Positions 34,100 to 43,847 of a stretch of DNA of 64,000 bases are shown piece after piece. The translations under genes and the position numbers were made by a program. The stretch's first letter is position 1, and each line of letters begins with the position of its first letter. Source of the DNA: Phenylobacterium sp. (GTDB lineage: Bacteria > Pseudomonadota > Alphaproteobacteria > Caulobacterales > Caulobacteraceae); the NCBI RefSeq assembly GCF_030693625.1, contig NZ_JAUYAF010000035.1, positions 1 to 64,000 on the forward strand, read 5' to 3'. The notes beneath the pieces were generated by a model, which saw nothing but the letters and a program-made list of their open reading frames with translations, did not search any database and had not been told where the DNA came from.

Positions 34100-34782
34100 T
34101 TACTCCTCCATGCTAAGAGCAAGCATACAGGAGCCGATCCCGGCGAGCGAGCAATAGCCTCGTCAAGCCGGCCCCATTTCAACTGAGACACCACCCGGTG
34201 GGCAGCTTCGACCTCGGCGCAGAACCGAGATCAGGCCAGCCGCAAATTTCGCTCCATTGAGTAAGGCAACGATCGGGGCATCGAGGTAGTGAAGCGCAGA
34301 GGGCAAGCGGTGCGAGGTCCGCCTCCCCGCCTCGAGGTGACATCAGCCATCGCTGAAGGTTTCTCACAAACCATCGCCCAGTCCGTCATCATCCGCAGCG
34401 CTACTAGAACAGGTCCCGCGCCGATAGGCCGCCCCCACCTTTCGCCAATAGTGCGCGATCACCATCTCGACCGCGTCACGTGGAACAGTTGGTTGGCTCC
34501 ATAGGCGAATCCCGATCACCCGGAACGGTCCAGACACCTGCCGTTAGGGCAATCTCACCTATCGCGCTCGACCTCGCCCGAACGTGCGGCGGTGTGACTG
34601 CGCGTGAAACGCCGGACATCAACGATTCATCCGCCACACGCCCGCATCAGTGAGTCCGAAGCGAGGGAGCACCGTAAGTCTACCCGGCCTAGGCGCGTAG
34701 GCTTACGCCTGTCGTCGCGCGGCCACACCACCAAGAATGTCGAGACCCGCCGCCCTTGAGCGGCCCAAGGCCGACAGACGCC
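34100..34782. other. 683-bp region before the conjugation operon, no gene seen
   Basis: Open frames here are short and show no family features. An imperfect inverted repeat, GTAAGTCTAC (34674-34683) and GTAGGCTTAC (34697-34706, 9 of 10 paired), lies ~77 bases before virB1 and may be a control site. The operon promoter should be in this stretch. Confidence 0.4.
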
Positions 34783-35379
34783 ATGATCTTGCCTCTACCC
34801 ATCTACCTAAGTCTCGCAGCCACCTGCGCGCCCCATGTGGCGCCCGACGTGCTCCAGGCGATCATCCAGGTTGAAAGCGGCTTTGACACCCTAGCGATCG
34901 GGGTCAACGGAAAACCTCGCCTTGAGGTGCGCGCAAGGAGCCCCCAGGACGCCGCCATCCAAGCTCGCGCCCTGATCAAGCAAGGGCGAAGCGTCGATAT
35001 GGGATTGGGCCAGATCAACAGCGCCAACCTCGATAGGCTCGGCCTCTCTGTCGAGCAGGTCTTCGAGCCCTGCCTCAACTTGACGGCCGCAGGCCGCATC
35101 CTGGCCGATGGCTATGCCTGGGCGCGCCCGCGCCAGTCCGATGACCAGGCAGGGCTACGAGCGGCACTTTCTATCTACAACACGGGCAGCCCGACACGGG
35201 GCCTGCACAATGGCTACGTGGCGAAGGTGCTACGCGCCGCGCAGCAGCCCGTCGATGCGCAACAAGCACCTCGTCAAGAGCCCGCCAGCTGGGACGTCTT
35301 TGGCCGCGGCCAGCCCCCCGGCGTCTTCCTCATCACCCTTTCAGCGCCCCAGCCGGCAGTAGCGGCAGAGACACCATGA
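34783..35379 (+). CDS. virB1: VirB1-type lytic transglycosylase
   Basis: I start at ATG 34783 (MILPLPIYLSLAATCAPHVA). The 198-residue protein has the SLT fold pattern: LQAIIQVESGFDTLAIGVNG with the catalytic Glu, DMGLGQINSANLDRLGL and LSIYNTGSPTRGLHNGYVAK. It opens peptidoglycan for the type IV secretion channel in the periplasm. First gene of the virB operon; its stop overlaps virB2. Confidence 0.88.
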   Translation: MILPLPIYLSLAATCAPHVAPDVLQAIIQVESGFDTLAIGVNGKPRLEVRARSPQDAAIQARALIKQGRSVDMGLGQINSANLDRLGLSVEQVFEPCLNLTAAGRILADGYAWARPRQSDDQAGLRAALSIYNTGSPTRGLHNGYVAKVLRAAQQPVDAQQAPRQEPASWDVFGRGQPPGVFLITLSAPQPAVAAETP

Positions 35380-35684
35380 AAAAGCACCCTCGGCTCACCG
35401 GCCGACTTCTGATCCTCAGCCTGGCGGCGTTCGCCCTGGCCACACCGGCCTTAGCCCAGAGCTCGTCGGTCGGAGGCAACATTGGGGCCTTCATCGAAAA
35501 CATAATTGAGCTGCTCAACTCCAGCGTCATCCGGGGATTGGCCATCATCGCCATCATAATCACCGGCATCGCATGGATGTTCGGGCACCTCGACATGCGC
35601 CGCGCCGGCACGGTCGTCATCGGCATCATTGTAATCTTCAGCGCCACGGCGATCGTCGATCTCATCGTGGGCGGCGGAGGCTAG
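35376..35684 (+). CDS. virB2: VirB2-type pilin
   Basis: The 102-residue protein has a signal peptide (RLLILSLAAFALATPALAQ) and two membrane spans (SVIRGLAIIAIIITGIAWMF; AGTVVIGIIVIFSATAIVDL) with a short basic loop (GHLDMRRAG), the standard VirB2/TrbC pilin form. It builds the conjugative pilus. Overlaps virB1 by 4 bases. Confidence 0.9.
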   Translation: MKKHPRLTGRLLILSLAAFALATPALAQSSSVGGNIGAFIENIIELLNSSVIRGLAIIAIIITGIAWMFGHLDMRRAGTVVIGIIVIFSATAIVDLIVGGGG

Positions 35685-35688
35685 GCGC

Positions 35689-36021
35689 ATGCAAGAACGC
35701 CTTACCGAAGACACGCTATTCCTGGCCTGCACTCGGCCCGCCACCGTAGCCGGCGCGCCAATGGAGGCGATGGGTATCAACCTCATCGTCTCGGCCACCC
35801 TCTTCCTAGCCGCCGGCAGCCTCCTCTATCTCCTGGTCGCTCCCGCGCTGCACATGGTCTTCCGCGAGATCTGTCGCCACGATCCGAACGCCTTCCGGGT
35901 CCTCTGGTTGTACCTGGTCACCAAGGGTCGCTGCCGCACCCGAAAGGCTTGGGGCGGGAGCTCCAGCACACCCCTGCCCCTTCGCCGCCGTTACGTCGAA
36001 CTGGAACTAAGCCGTGGCTGA
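35689..36021 (+). CDS. virB3: VirB3-type protein
   Basis: The 110-residue product has LTEDTLFLACTRPATVAGAP, then a membrane segment (INLIVSATLFLAAGSLLYLL), and HMVFREICRHDPNAFRVLWL, matching the VirB3 family. It sits in the inner membrane and works with VirB4. It starts 4 bases after virB2 and overlaps virB4 by 8 bases. Confidence 0.88.
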   Translation: MQERLTEDTLFLACTRPATVAGAPMEAMGINLIVSATLFLAAGSLLYLLVAPALHMVFREICRHDPNAFRVLWLYLVTKGRCRTRKAWGGSSSTPLPLRRRYVELELSRG

Positions 36022-38407
36022 GCATGTCGGGGCTGTGAGCCGCCTCGCCCGGCTAGAGCAGGATCCTCGCCCCAACCTGCCCTATGCGCGGCACGTGACA
36101 GAGCAGGTCGTGGCCCTCGATAGTCAGGCTCTGATGCTCTGCTTCCAGCTGGACGGCGTCAGCTTTGAAACAGCCGACGTCTCAGACTTGAACGACTGGC
36201 ATCGCAGGCTGAACAACGCTTGGCGCAACATCGCGAGTGAACAACTCGCCATCTGGCATCACCTGGTCCGCCGCGAACATCATGGCTACCCCACTGGCGC
36301 CTTCCGATCGGCTTTCGCCGCACGGCTCGACGCCCGCTACCAGGCTCGGCTGGGCGCGCAGCGGATGTTCGTCAACGACCTCTTCCTGACCCTTGTCCTG
36401 CATCCCGCCCGCCACGCGGCCGATCGGCTGGGCGCCTGGGCTGCACGCCGCGACCGTCCCACCGCGTCGCTGGGCTGGGAAGACCACCAGGTGCGACTGC
36501 TGGAGGACGCTGGGCGTGACCTTGCGCAGCATCTCGGCCGCTACGGCCTGCGTCCCTTAGGCCTCTACCAGCACGGCGGTCTCTGGTTCTCCGAGCCCCT
36601 GGAAATGCTGAAGCTGGTGCTGACTGGCGAACCCGAGCGTGTCCCTCTCGTCCGCGGCCATCTTGGTTGCGCGCTGTGCGATGTACGCCTCATCTTTGGC
36701 CGTGAAGCCTTCGAGATCCGGGGCGCGGCGCAAGCCCGCTACGGCGCAATGTTTGGGCTCAAGGAGTACCCCGCGACGACGCAACCGGGCCTCTGGAACG
36801 GTCTGCTCTCGACCCCCTTCCCCCTCGTCGTCAGCCAGTCCTTCAGCTTCCTCTCCAAGCCCGCGGCCCGAGCCGTGATGGAGCGTAAGCAAAATCAGAT
36901 GGTCTCAGCACGCGACCGGGCCGTCTCTCAGATCGCCGCGCTGAACGAGGGGCTTGATGACCTGATCTCCAACCGGTTTGTCATGGGCGACCACCAAGCC
37001 TCAGTCCTCGTCTATGGTGAGACGCCAAGCGATCTGGCCAACCATCTCTCCAAGGCCCGCGCCATCCTGGCGGAGTCAGGACTGGTGACCGCCCGCGAAG
37101 ACCTGGCGCTCGAGGCTGCCTTCTGGGCCCAGTTCCCCGGCAACTTCGCCCACCGCGTGCGGCCCGCGGCAATCACGTCACGCAATTTCGCAGCCCTCGC
37201 CCCCTTCCACACCCATCCCGCCGGCAAGGCTGAAGGCAACCACTGGGGTTCGGCGGTCGCCCTGCTGCGCACATCGGCCGGATCGCCCTTTCACTTCAAC
37301 TTCCACGTCGCTGACCTTGGCCACACCTTCATCTGCGGCCCCTCAGGTTCAGGCAAGACGGTCGTGCAGAACTTCATGCTGGCCCAGATGGAGAAGTTCG
37401 CGGCCCAGCAGGTCTTCATCGACAAAGACCGTGGCGCCGAGATCTTCGTCCGCGCCTGCGGCGGGACCTACCTGACGCTTCGCAACGGCCAACCAACGGG
37501 GTTCGCACCCCTAAAGGTCCTAGGCGCCAGCGCCGCGGACCGCGTCTTCCTGGGCCAGCTCATAAGACGGCTCGTCCAAGCGTCCGACCGGAGTCTTTCG
37601 CCTCAGGATGAGCGCGCCATCGATGAAGCCATTGCGGCCTTGTCAGCGCTGCCGCCTGCGCAACGTTCCGTCTCAGCCCTGCGTGTCTTGCTGGGTCAGC
37701 GCGACGCTGCGGGCATAGGGGCCCGCCTGGACAAATGGCGTCAGGGCGGCTCGCACGGTTGGGTGCTGGATAATGAGGTCGACGTCTTGGCCTTCGCACC
37801 CCGGTTCGTCGGGTTCGACATCACCCAGGTGCTCGACAATGACGAAGTTCGCACCCCGGTGATGATGTACCTGTTTCATCGCCTGCTCAGCCTGGTGGAC
37901 GGACGCCGGCTGGTGATCGACATCGACGAGTTCTGGAAAGCGCTCGGCGACGAGGCTTTCCGGGGCCTGGCGCAGGACGGCCTAAAGACCTTCCGCAAGC
38001 AAAACGCGATGATGGTGTTTGGCACTCAGTCGCCGGCCGACGTGCTGAACTCTCCCATCGCCCACACGATCCTGGAGCAGTGCGCCACCAAGATCTTTCT
38101 GCCCAACCCACACGCAAACCCGCAGCACTATGTGGACGGCTTTGGCCTGAGCCATCGCGAGTTCGAGCTGGTCCGCGAAGGCCTGACGCCGGAATCCCGG
38201 CGTTTCCTCATCAAGCAAGGCCTCAACGCCGTGGTGGCCGAACTGGCCCTGGACGGCCTGGACGACGATCTAGCGATCCTCTCAGGTCGCACTGAAACCA
38301 GCGACCTGCTCGACCAGGTCCGCGCCGTCCATGGCGATGATCCGACCGACTGGATGGCCCCCTTCCAAGCTCAGCGTAGGCGGCTCACATTAGACCTCTG
38401 CTTTTGA
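36014..38407 (+). CDS. virB4: VirB4-type secretion ATPase
   Basis: The 797-residue protein has the VirB4/CagE N-terminal domain and a C-terminal P-loop ATPase with Walker A in FICGPSGSGKTVVQNF (about residue 442), Walker B in LVIDIDEFWKAL and FGTQSPADVLNSPIAHTILE further on. It powers pilus assembly and substrate movement. The GTG start lies inside the virB3 end. Confidence 0.93.
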   Translation: MAEHVGAVSRLARLEQDPRPNLPYARHVTEQVVALDSQALMLCFQLDGVSFETADVSDLNDWHRRLNNAWRNIASEQLAIWHHLVRREHHGYPTGAFRSAFAARLDARYQARLGAQRMFVNDLFLTLVLHPARHAADRLGAWAARRDRPTASLGWEDHQVRLLEDAGRDLAQHLGRYGLRPLGLYQHGGLWFSEPLEMLKLVLTGEPERVPLVRGHLGCALCDVRLIFGREAFEIRGAAQARYGAMFGLKEYPATTQPGLWNGLLSTPFPLVVSQSFSFLSKPAARAVMERKQNQMVSARDRAVSQIAALNEGLDDLISNRFVMGDHQASVLVYGETPSDLANHLSKARAILAESGLVTAREDLALEAAFWAQFPGNFAHRVRPAAITSRNFAALAPFHTHPAGKAEGNHWGSAVALLRTSAGSPFHFNFHVADLGHTFICGPSGSGKTVVQNFMLAQMEKFAAQQVFIDKDRGAEIFVRACGGTYLTLRNGQPTGFAPLKVLGASAADRVFLGQLIRRLVQASDRSLSPQDERAIDEAIAALSALPPAQRSVSALRVLLGQRDAAGIGARLDKWRQGGSHGWVLDNEVDVLAFAPRFVGFDITQVLDNDEVRTPVMMYLFHRLLSLVDGRRLVIDIDEFWKALGDEAFRGLAQDGLKTFRKQNAMMVFGTQSPADVLNSPIAHTILEQCATKIFLPNPHANPQHYVDGFGLSHREFELVREGLTPESRRFLIKQGLNAVVAELALDGLDDDLAILSGRTETSDLLDQVRAVHGDDPTDWMAPFQAQRRRLTLDLCF

Positions 38408-39084
38408 CGGCCATCCTCATCGGCCTGGCTCCCGCCGCCCAGGCCCAGACCATCGTCCATGACCCCACCAGCTACGCAAAGCTGCTGGAGCAGGCCCGAA
38501 CCTCGCTAGAGCAGCTGCAAAGGCTGCAGACCCAGGTCGAACAGGGTCAGACCTTGCTCAAGAGCCTCAACGAGGCCTCGAACCTTGGCAGCTTGGCCGC
38601 GGCCCTAGAAAGCCCCGTCCTGCAAAACGCCCTCCCGGATGCTGCCGCCTTTGTCGGCGCAACACCCTCCGATGTGGCCGCGCTCGGCGGGTTGGGCCAG
38701 CGCGCCCAGGCGTTGCGGGACGCGGCGCGCATCTACGCACCTGCTAAGCCCAATCCGGTTGACCGCGATCTGGAGGCCAGCGGCCTACGAAGCGCGCGCG
38801 ACTTGGCGCTTGGCGAGGCGGTCAGCCAAGCTGGCCTCCAGCGCCAGCTTGGCCTGCAAGCTCTGCGGGACGCCATTGACGCCGCGCCCACCGCCCGCGC
38901 TGTCCTGGATCTCCAGGCTCGGCTGGCTGCTGAGCAGGCGATGGTCGCCAACGACCAGATGCGCCTGCAGGGGCTGGCCATCACCCAGGCGGCGCAGGCC
39001 CATCAGCAGGCCCAGCGCCAACGCGAGCAGGCCGCGGCCGCGCGCGCGGCGCGCATGGACTATTACCGCCGGGGATTTGAGTGA
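38404..39084 (+). CDS. virB5: VirB5/TrbJ-type protein
   Basis: The 226-residue product matches VirB5/TrbJ pilus-tip proteins: a signal-like start ending APAAQAQ, TIVHDPTSYAKLLEQARTSL, EQLQRLQTQVEQGQTLLKSL and a helical, Gln/Ala-rich C-terminus. With the TTG at 38404 (overlapping the virB4 stop) the signal peptide has no basic residue. Reading back to an in-frame ATT at 38389 gives MRPLLLTAILIGLAP, a better signal; the true start is therefore unsure. Confidence 0.8.
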   Translation: MTAILIGLAPAAQAQTIVHDPTSYAKLLEQARTSLEQLQRLQTQVEQGQTLLKSLNEASNLGSLAAALESPVLQNALPDAAAFVGATPSDVAALGGLGQRAQALRDAARIYAPAKPNPVDRDLEASGLRSARDLALGEAVSQAGLQRQLGLQALRDAIDAAPTARAVLDLQARLAAEQAMVANDQMRLQGLAITQAAQAHQQAQRQREQAAAARAARMDYYRRGFE

Positions 39085-39126
39085 TGGGCGCGGCAAAGAG
39101 CTGCAGAAAACCCAAGCCCTGCGACC

Positions 39127-40074
39127 ATGGAAGCCTCAGCCATGGATGATCGCCTCCAGATCTTCCAGCAGACCTATCAATTCGTCGACGCCAAGCTGGA
39201 CACGTTCCTAGACGATCGCGCCGGGGCGATGATCGCAGAGATCTCGGGGCCACTGCGTGCTGCCCTTGTGCTCTATGTGCTGCTCTATGGGTTTGCGATC
39301 CTGCGTGGCGCGATCAGTGAGCCGGTGCTCGACTTCGCGGTGCGCAGCATCAAGCTCAGCCTGATCTTCCTGCTGGCGAGTACGCCTGCCTATTCCAGCT
39401 TCGTCGGCGACGCTCTGCTCCACGGCCTGCCAGACAGCCTAGCGCGCGCCGTCAGCGGAGCCGCAGCGCCCGATGTCGGAGCCGCCTTCGACGCCTTTTT
39501 CTCGCGCGCGGCCTATCTGGCCGAAAAGATCGCCGAGGAGGCCAATTTTCAAAACCCGCTACCCTGGCTGCTGTCTGCCTGCGTCTTCGTGATCGGAGCC
39601 TTGGCTGCCGCCATGGGCTTCGGCGTGGTCATGATCGCCAAGGTGGCGCTCGCGATGCTTGTCGCGCTGGGGCCGATCTTCATCGCCTGCGCGCTGTTCG
39701 ACGCCAGCCGCCGCTTCTTCTTCGGCTGGCTGGCCCAGGCGGTGAACTACGTCGTCCTCTTTGGCTTGATCATTGTGATCTTCCAGCTGGTCCTTTCATT
39801 GGTCGACCAGCAGTGGGGGCAGATCGACGGACAGGACCCCATCGCGGGCGGCCTGATCTTCATCGCCCTTTGCTGCCTTGGGATGATCTTCTTCCTGCAG
39901 ACGCCCGCCATCGCCGCAGGCATCGCCGGCGGCGCCAGTGTCGGCCTCTCCGACTTTGCGAACGCGATCACACCCAAGGCGAGCGCGTCGCGCCGCAATG
40001 GGCCGCAAGAGGCTGAGCGCGCGCCGCCAAGTTCGGGCGCCGATCGCCGACCCGCCTCAGGAGCCACAGCATGA
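39127..40074 (+). CDS. virB6: VirB6/TrbL-type membrane channel protein
   Basis: The 315-residue protein has about five membrane spans (such as AALVLYVLLYGFAILRGAIS, WLLSACVFVIGALAAAMGFG, VALAMLVALGPIFIACALFD, NYVVLFGLIIVIFQLVLSLV, GGLIFIALCCLGMIFFLQTP) and the VirB6 motif LGPIFIACALF. It forms part of the inner-membrane pore. ATG at 39142 (MDDRLQIFQQ) is an equally good start. The C-terminus is hydrophilic and overlaps the lipoprotein gene. Confidence 0.9.
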   Translation: MEASAMDDRLQIFQQTYQFVDAKLDTFLDDRAGAMIAEISGPLRAALVLYVLLYGFAILRGAISEPVLDFAVRSIKLSLIFLLASTPAYSSFVGDALLHGLPDSLARAVSGAAAPDVGAAFDAFFSRAAYLAEKIAEEANFQNPLPWLLSACVFVIGALAAAMGFGVVMIAKVALAMLVALGPIFIACALFDASRRFFFGWLAQAVNYVVLFGLIIVIFQLVLSLVDQQWGQIDGQDPIAGGLIFIALCCLGMIFFLQTPAIAAGIAGGASVGLSDFANAITPKASASRRNGPQEAERAPPSSGADRRPASGATA

Positions 40075-40295
40075 TCGCGCGACACTGCCCCTGGTTGGCC
40101 TTGCTGGCGCTCTCGGCCTGCGCTCACCTGGTGACCAGCGAGAGGGCACCGATCTGCGACGGTCGCGAACGTCGACCCGCCAACCCCCATGGCTCGGTTC
40201 TGACGGCCAGCCCAACAGCAGGCGCCGGCACAGGCGTCACGGCCAGCGAGGACCCGACGGGCGGGCCTCCTGGCGGGTTTGCGAGCTGTCCATGA
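40071..40295 (+). CDS. virB7: VirB7-like lipoprotein
   Basis: The 74-residue product has a lipoprotein signal with lipobox LSAC (MIARHCPWLALLALSACAHL) and then RAPICDGRERRPANPHGSVL. Position between virB6 and virB8 and 4-base overlaps on both sides point to the VirB7 role, which stabilises VirB9 in the outer membrane; sequence alone would not prove it. Confidence 0.7.
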   Translation: MIARHCPWLALLALSACAHLVTSERAPICDGRERRPANPHGSVLTASPTAGAGTGVTASEDPTGGPPGGFASCP

Positions 40296-40972
40296 CCGGC
40301 GCGCCGGGCCCCGACCTCCAGGTCTATTTCGGGGAAGCCCAAAGCTGGGACGCTGATCGGTTGCGTACCGCTGAGCGATCGCGCCGGCTGGCCTGGATCG
40401 CCGCAGGGGCGGCGGGGTTTGTCGCCGCCGCCGCGGTTGGCGCCGTTGCGGCGCTCACACCCCTTAAGACCGTCGTCCCCTACGTGGTGCGCGTCGACCG
40501 CAGCACCGGGGCGGTGGAGGTGATGACGGCGCTCACCTCCACACAGCCGGTCACCTATGACGAGGCGGTGACCAAGCATTTCCTGGCCCAATACGTGCGG
40601 GCTCGAGAGGGCTGGTTGCCTCCGGCGGCTGAGGCCAATTTTCGCCAAGTCTCGATCATGTCGAGCCCCGCTGAACAGCAGCGCTGGGCGCAGGACTTCC
40701 GGCCCAGCAATCCGCAAAGCCCCCAGATAAGGCTGGGCGCGGACGGCGAAGCCCAGGTGGAGGTGCGCGCCATCAGCTTCATCAGTCCGGGCGTGGCCAA
40801 TGTGCGCTTCCACCAGTCGCTGCGGCGCGGGGCGCAAATGGAGTCGGCAGACGCCATCGCCACCCTGGCCTTCACCTATTCTCGAGCGCCGATGGCCGAG
40901 GCCGATCGCCTCCTCAATCCCCTCGGGTTCCAAGTCACCAGCTATCGTTCCGATCCGGAGGTGGTCCGATGA
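40292..40972 (+). CDS. virB8: VirB8-type assembly factor
   Basis: I start at ATG 40292 (MTGAPGPDLQVYFGEAQSWD), overlapping the lipoprotein stop. The 226-residue protein has one N-terminal membrane span (LAWIAAGAAGFVAAAAVGAV) and the periplasmic VirB8 domain (TPLKTVVPYVVRVDRSTGAV, VTYDEAVTKHFLAQYVRARE, GWLP). It nucleates assembly of the channel. Confidence 0.9.
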   Translation: MTGAPGPDLQVYFGEAQSWDADRLRTAERSRRLAWIAAGAAGFVAAAAVGAVAALTPLKTVVPYVVRVDRSTGAVEVMTALTSTQPVTYDEAVTKHFLAQYVRAREGWLPPAAEANFRQVSIMSSPAEQQRWAQDFRPSNPQSPQIRLGADGEAQVEVRAISFISPGVANVRFHQSLRRGAQMESADAIATLAFTYSRAPMAEADRLLNPLGFQVTSYRSDPEVVR

Positions 40973-41799
40973 TCGCCCGCGCCTTGTTCATCGCACTGGT
41001 CCTGACTGGCGGGGTCGCCCAAGCCGCACAGATTCCCAAGCCTGGGCCCGCTGATCCTCGGGTGCGATCTGTGGACTACGACCCCTGGCAGGTTGTCAGG
41101 GTCAATGGAGCTTTGCGGACCGCCACCCAGGTCCTGTTTGGGCCCGGCGAGGTGATCGCCAATGTGGCGGTCGGCGACAGCTCCGGTTGGGAGGTGGCCG
41201 CAGAGGGGGCGAGCCTATTCCTCAAGCCGCGAGCACCCAGCGCCCCGACCAATCTGATTGTCACGACCCGGCGCGGGGCGGAAACTCGTCACTACGCCTT
41301 CGCCCTCACCGTCGGCCCGGCCGCGAAAGCCACCGAGGTGTTCGTGGTGCGCTTTCGTTATCCGCAGGATGAGCGAGCCCTCTTGGCCGCAGCGCTGGCG
41401 GCGCAGTCCAAGCTCCTGGAGCGTCGGCTCATCGACCTGAAGCTCGATCACGCTGTCGTCGACGGCGCCCGAAACCTTGCCTACGAGGCGCAAGGCGCCA
41501 GCGACCTGCAACCTTCAGAAGTCTCCGACAACGGGCGCTTCACCCTTCTGCGCTTTCCCGCCAACCAACCCATGCCGTCGATCTATCAAGTCGACGCCAG
41601 AGGCGTCGAAAGCCTGGCCAGTTTCGACGTGCGCGGTGAGTTCGTGGTCCTCCACACGGTCGCGCCCCAATGGCGATTGCGCCGCGGCCGCGGCGTGCTG
41701 TGCCTCTACAACCAAGCCTACAATCCCTACGGCGTCTCGACAGGGACTGGCACCACCTCGGCCGATGTGACGCGCGTTGAAAAGGCGCCGACGCCGTGA
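40969..41799 (+). CDS. virB9: VirB9/TrbG-type channel protein
   Basis: The 276-residue protein has a signal peptide ending VAQAAQ, then DPRVRSVDYDPWQVVRVNGA, FGPGEVIANVAVGDSSGWEV and the C-terminal beta-domain with FTLLRFPANQPMPSIYQVDA and LHTVAPQWRLRRGRGVLCLY, all VirB9 marks. It forms the outer-membrane core with VirB7 and VirB10. Overlaps both neighbours by 4 bases. Confidence 0.92.
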   Translation: MIARALFIALVLTGGVAQAAQIPKPGPADPRVRSVDYDPWQVVRVNGALRTATQVLFGPGEVIANVAVGDSSGWEVAAEGASLFLKPRAPSAPTNLIVTTRRGAETRHYAFALTVGPAAKATEVFVVRFRYPQDERALLAAALAAQSKLLERRLIDLKLDHAVVDGARNLAYEAQGASDLQPSEVSDNGRFTLLRFPANQPMPSIYQVDARGVESLASFDVRGEFVVLHTVAPQWRLRRGRGVLCLYNQAYNPYGVSTGTGTTSADVTRVEKAPTP

Positions 41800-42845
41800 G
41801 TGAGACCCCACTCCCGGCCGGCCCCGACGCACCGCCTCTGCAAAGGACCATTTCGCCGGTCTCCGGCAGACTTGCTCCGGCCCGCCTAGGCGCCTTGGTG
41901 GTGCTCGCGGGGGCAGTGCTGGGTTGCGGTGTGCTCATCATGGCCACTTGGCGACCTGGCTCCCAGAGCTCGAGCCCGCCGTCGGACCAAGCGGCGCGAC
42001 AGGTCGTGGCGTTTGAGGCGGCGCCCACAAAGGGCCCCACCTTGAATACGCCAAGTCCGCAGGCGCCAAGTTTGAGCGATCAGCCCCAGACGACCGTCCC
42101 AGCCTTGCAGCCAAACCCTCAGCCGCCAAGCCACGCTCAGACACCAGCAGCCGCACCCCTGATCGCCTACAGCCAGGGCTCGCCCCCCGGGGCGGCACGC
42201 CCGAGCGGCGCAGAGCCCACGCCGCCTGCGCCCACAGAGCTCGACGCCCTTCGGCGAAGCTCAGCCATCAACCTCGCCCGCGCGACGCGCCTACCCAACC
42301 GTGACTTTCTGACCCTGGCGGGCTCCACCCTGCCCTGCATTCTGCAAACCGCCATGAGCAGCGCCACGCCAGGCTATGTCAGCTGCGTGATCCCCCGCGA
42401 TGTGCTGTCAGAGACCGGGCGGGTCGTCCTTCTGGAGAAGGGGACCAAGGTCATGGGCGAGTATCGCGCCACCCTGCGTCAGGGCCAGAGGCGGATGTTT
42501 GTGCTTTGGACCCGCGCGGTGACACCGACCGGGATCTCCGTACCGCTCGCCTCACCCGCCGCCGACGCCCTTGGTCGCGCTGGCTTTGACGGCGTGATCG
42601 ATACTCATTTTTGGGATCGTTTCGGCGCCGCCCTCCTCCTGAGTCTGGTCGATAGCGACGCTCGCGACGTAAGCCAAAATAGGTCGAGTCAAGCCGAGCG
42701 ACTGCCCTCGGACGCGGCGGGCGTGGCTCTTGAAGCCGCCGTCGACATTCCACCAACCCTGACCAAGCCTCAGGGCGGTGAGGTCTCGATCTTTGTGGCC
42801 CAGGACCTCGACTTTTCCAGCGTCTACGAGTTGGCGGGCCGCTGA
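41796..42845 (+). CDS. virB10: VirB10/TrbI-type channel protein
   Basis: The 349-residue protein has a short cytosolic part, one span ([20 protein letters not shown]), a Pro-rich stretch (~residues 60-150) and the TrbI domain ([60 protein letters not shown]). It spans the envelope and links VirB4/VirB11 energy to the outer core. GTG start overlaps the virB9 stop. Confidence 0.93.
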   Translation: MSETPLPAGPDAPPLQRTISPVSGRLAPARLGALVVLAGAVLGCGVLIMATWRPGSQSSSPPSDQAARQVVAFEAAPTKGPTLNTPSPQAPSLSDQPQTTVPALQPNPQPPSHAQTPAAAPLIAYSQGSPPGAARPSGAEPTPPAPTELDALRRSSAINLARATRLPNRDFLTLAGSTLPCILQTAMSSATPGYVSCVIPRDVLSETGRVVLLEKGTKVMGEYRATLRQGQRRMFVLWTRAVTPTGISVPLASPAADALGRAGFDGVIDTHFWDRFGAALLLSLVDSDARDVSQNRSSQAERLPSDAAGVALEAAVDIPPTLTKPQGGEVSIFVAQDLDFSSVYELAGR

Positions 42846-43847
42846 ATGGTCCAGGACAGCACTGTCCTGCAGCACTATCTGCAGCCGCTGCAGGGTCTGC
42901 TCGATCCCCCAGACGTCACCGATCTGGTGATCAACCGTCCTGGCGAGATCGCCGTGGAGCAGGCGGGCCACTGGCGCTGGTTTGAAGCGCCTGACCTGAC
43001 GCCGGCCTGGCTATCGACGCTGGCCATCGCAGCCGCGGCCTTCACCGCCCAGGACATCACGCCCCAGACGCCGATCTGCTCCACCGTCCTGCCACGCGGC
43101 GAACGCTGCCAAATCGTCCTGCCTCCTGCCGCCGAGCACCTATCGATGACGATCCGCCGCCCCGCCGCGGTAGATCTCAGTCTCGACGACTTGGCCGGCC
43201 GCGGCCTGTTTGAGGCCGTCCGACGCACCTCGTCTGAAGCTGAAGGGCAAGAGAGCGAGCTCTTGGCGCTGCACGGCGCCGGCGCCTGGCAGTCCTTTCT
43301 CCGACTGGCGGTCCAAGCCAAGCGCAACATCCTGATCTCGGGCGCGACGGGCTCGGGAAAGACCACCTTGGCCAAGGCCCTCGTGCGCCTCATTCCGGCT
43401 GAGGAGCGGTTGCTCACGATCGAAGACACGCGGGAATTGACGACACCGCAGCGCAACGTCGTCCACCTGCTCTACGCAAAGGACGGCCAGGGCATGGCCA
43501 AGGTCGACGCGACCGCGCTCTTGGAGTGCGCGCTTCGCATGCGACCCGACCGCATCCTTCTCCAAGAGCTACGAGACGCCTCGGCCTTCACCTACCTACG
43601 GTCGGCCAATTCAGGCCACCCCGGCTCCATCACCACCGTCCATGCCGACAGCGCCATGCTGGCCTTCGAACAGGTCGCGCTCCTGATCAAAGAGTCCGAC
43701 GGCGGCCGAGACATGAGCCGAGACGAGATTGGCCACTTGCTGCGCTTGCTCGTCGACATCGTGGTCCAAGTCCGGCGTGTCGAGGGACGTTTTCGGGTCA
43801 CTGAGGTTTGGTATGAGCCGGTTCGGCGACGCCCCATGGTGGCTTAA
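42846..43847 (+). CDS. virB11: VirB11-type traffic ATPase
   Basis: The 333-residue protein starts directly after the virB10 stop. It has Walker [17 protein letters not shown] (about residue 165), the Asp box [10 protein letters not shown], Walker [15 protein letters not shown] and the His box [15 protein letters not shown]. It is the hexameric ATPase at the channel base. The last 35 bases overlap virD4. Confidence 0.94.
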   Translation: MVQDSTVLQHYLQPLQGLLDPPDVTDLVINRPGEIAVEQAGHWRWFEAPDLTPAWLSTLAIAAAAFTAQDITPQTPICSTVLPRGERCQIVLPPAAEHLSMTIRRPAAVDLSLDDLAGRGLFEAVRRTSSEAEGQESELLALHGAGAWQSFLRLAVQAKRNILISGATGSGKTTLAKALVRLIPAEERLLTIEDTRELTTPQRNVVHLLYAKDGQGMAKVDATALLECALRMRPDRILLQELRDASAFTYLRSANSGHPGSITTVHADSAMLAFEQVALLIKESDGGRDMSRDEIGHLLRLLVDIVVQVRRVEGRFRVTEVWYEPVRRRPMVA

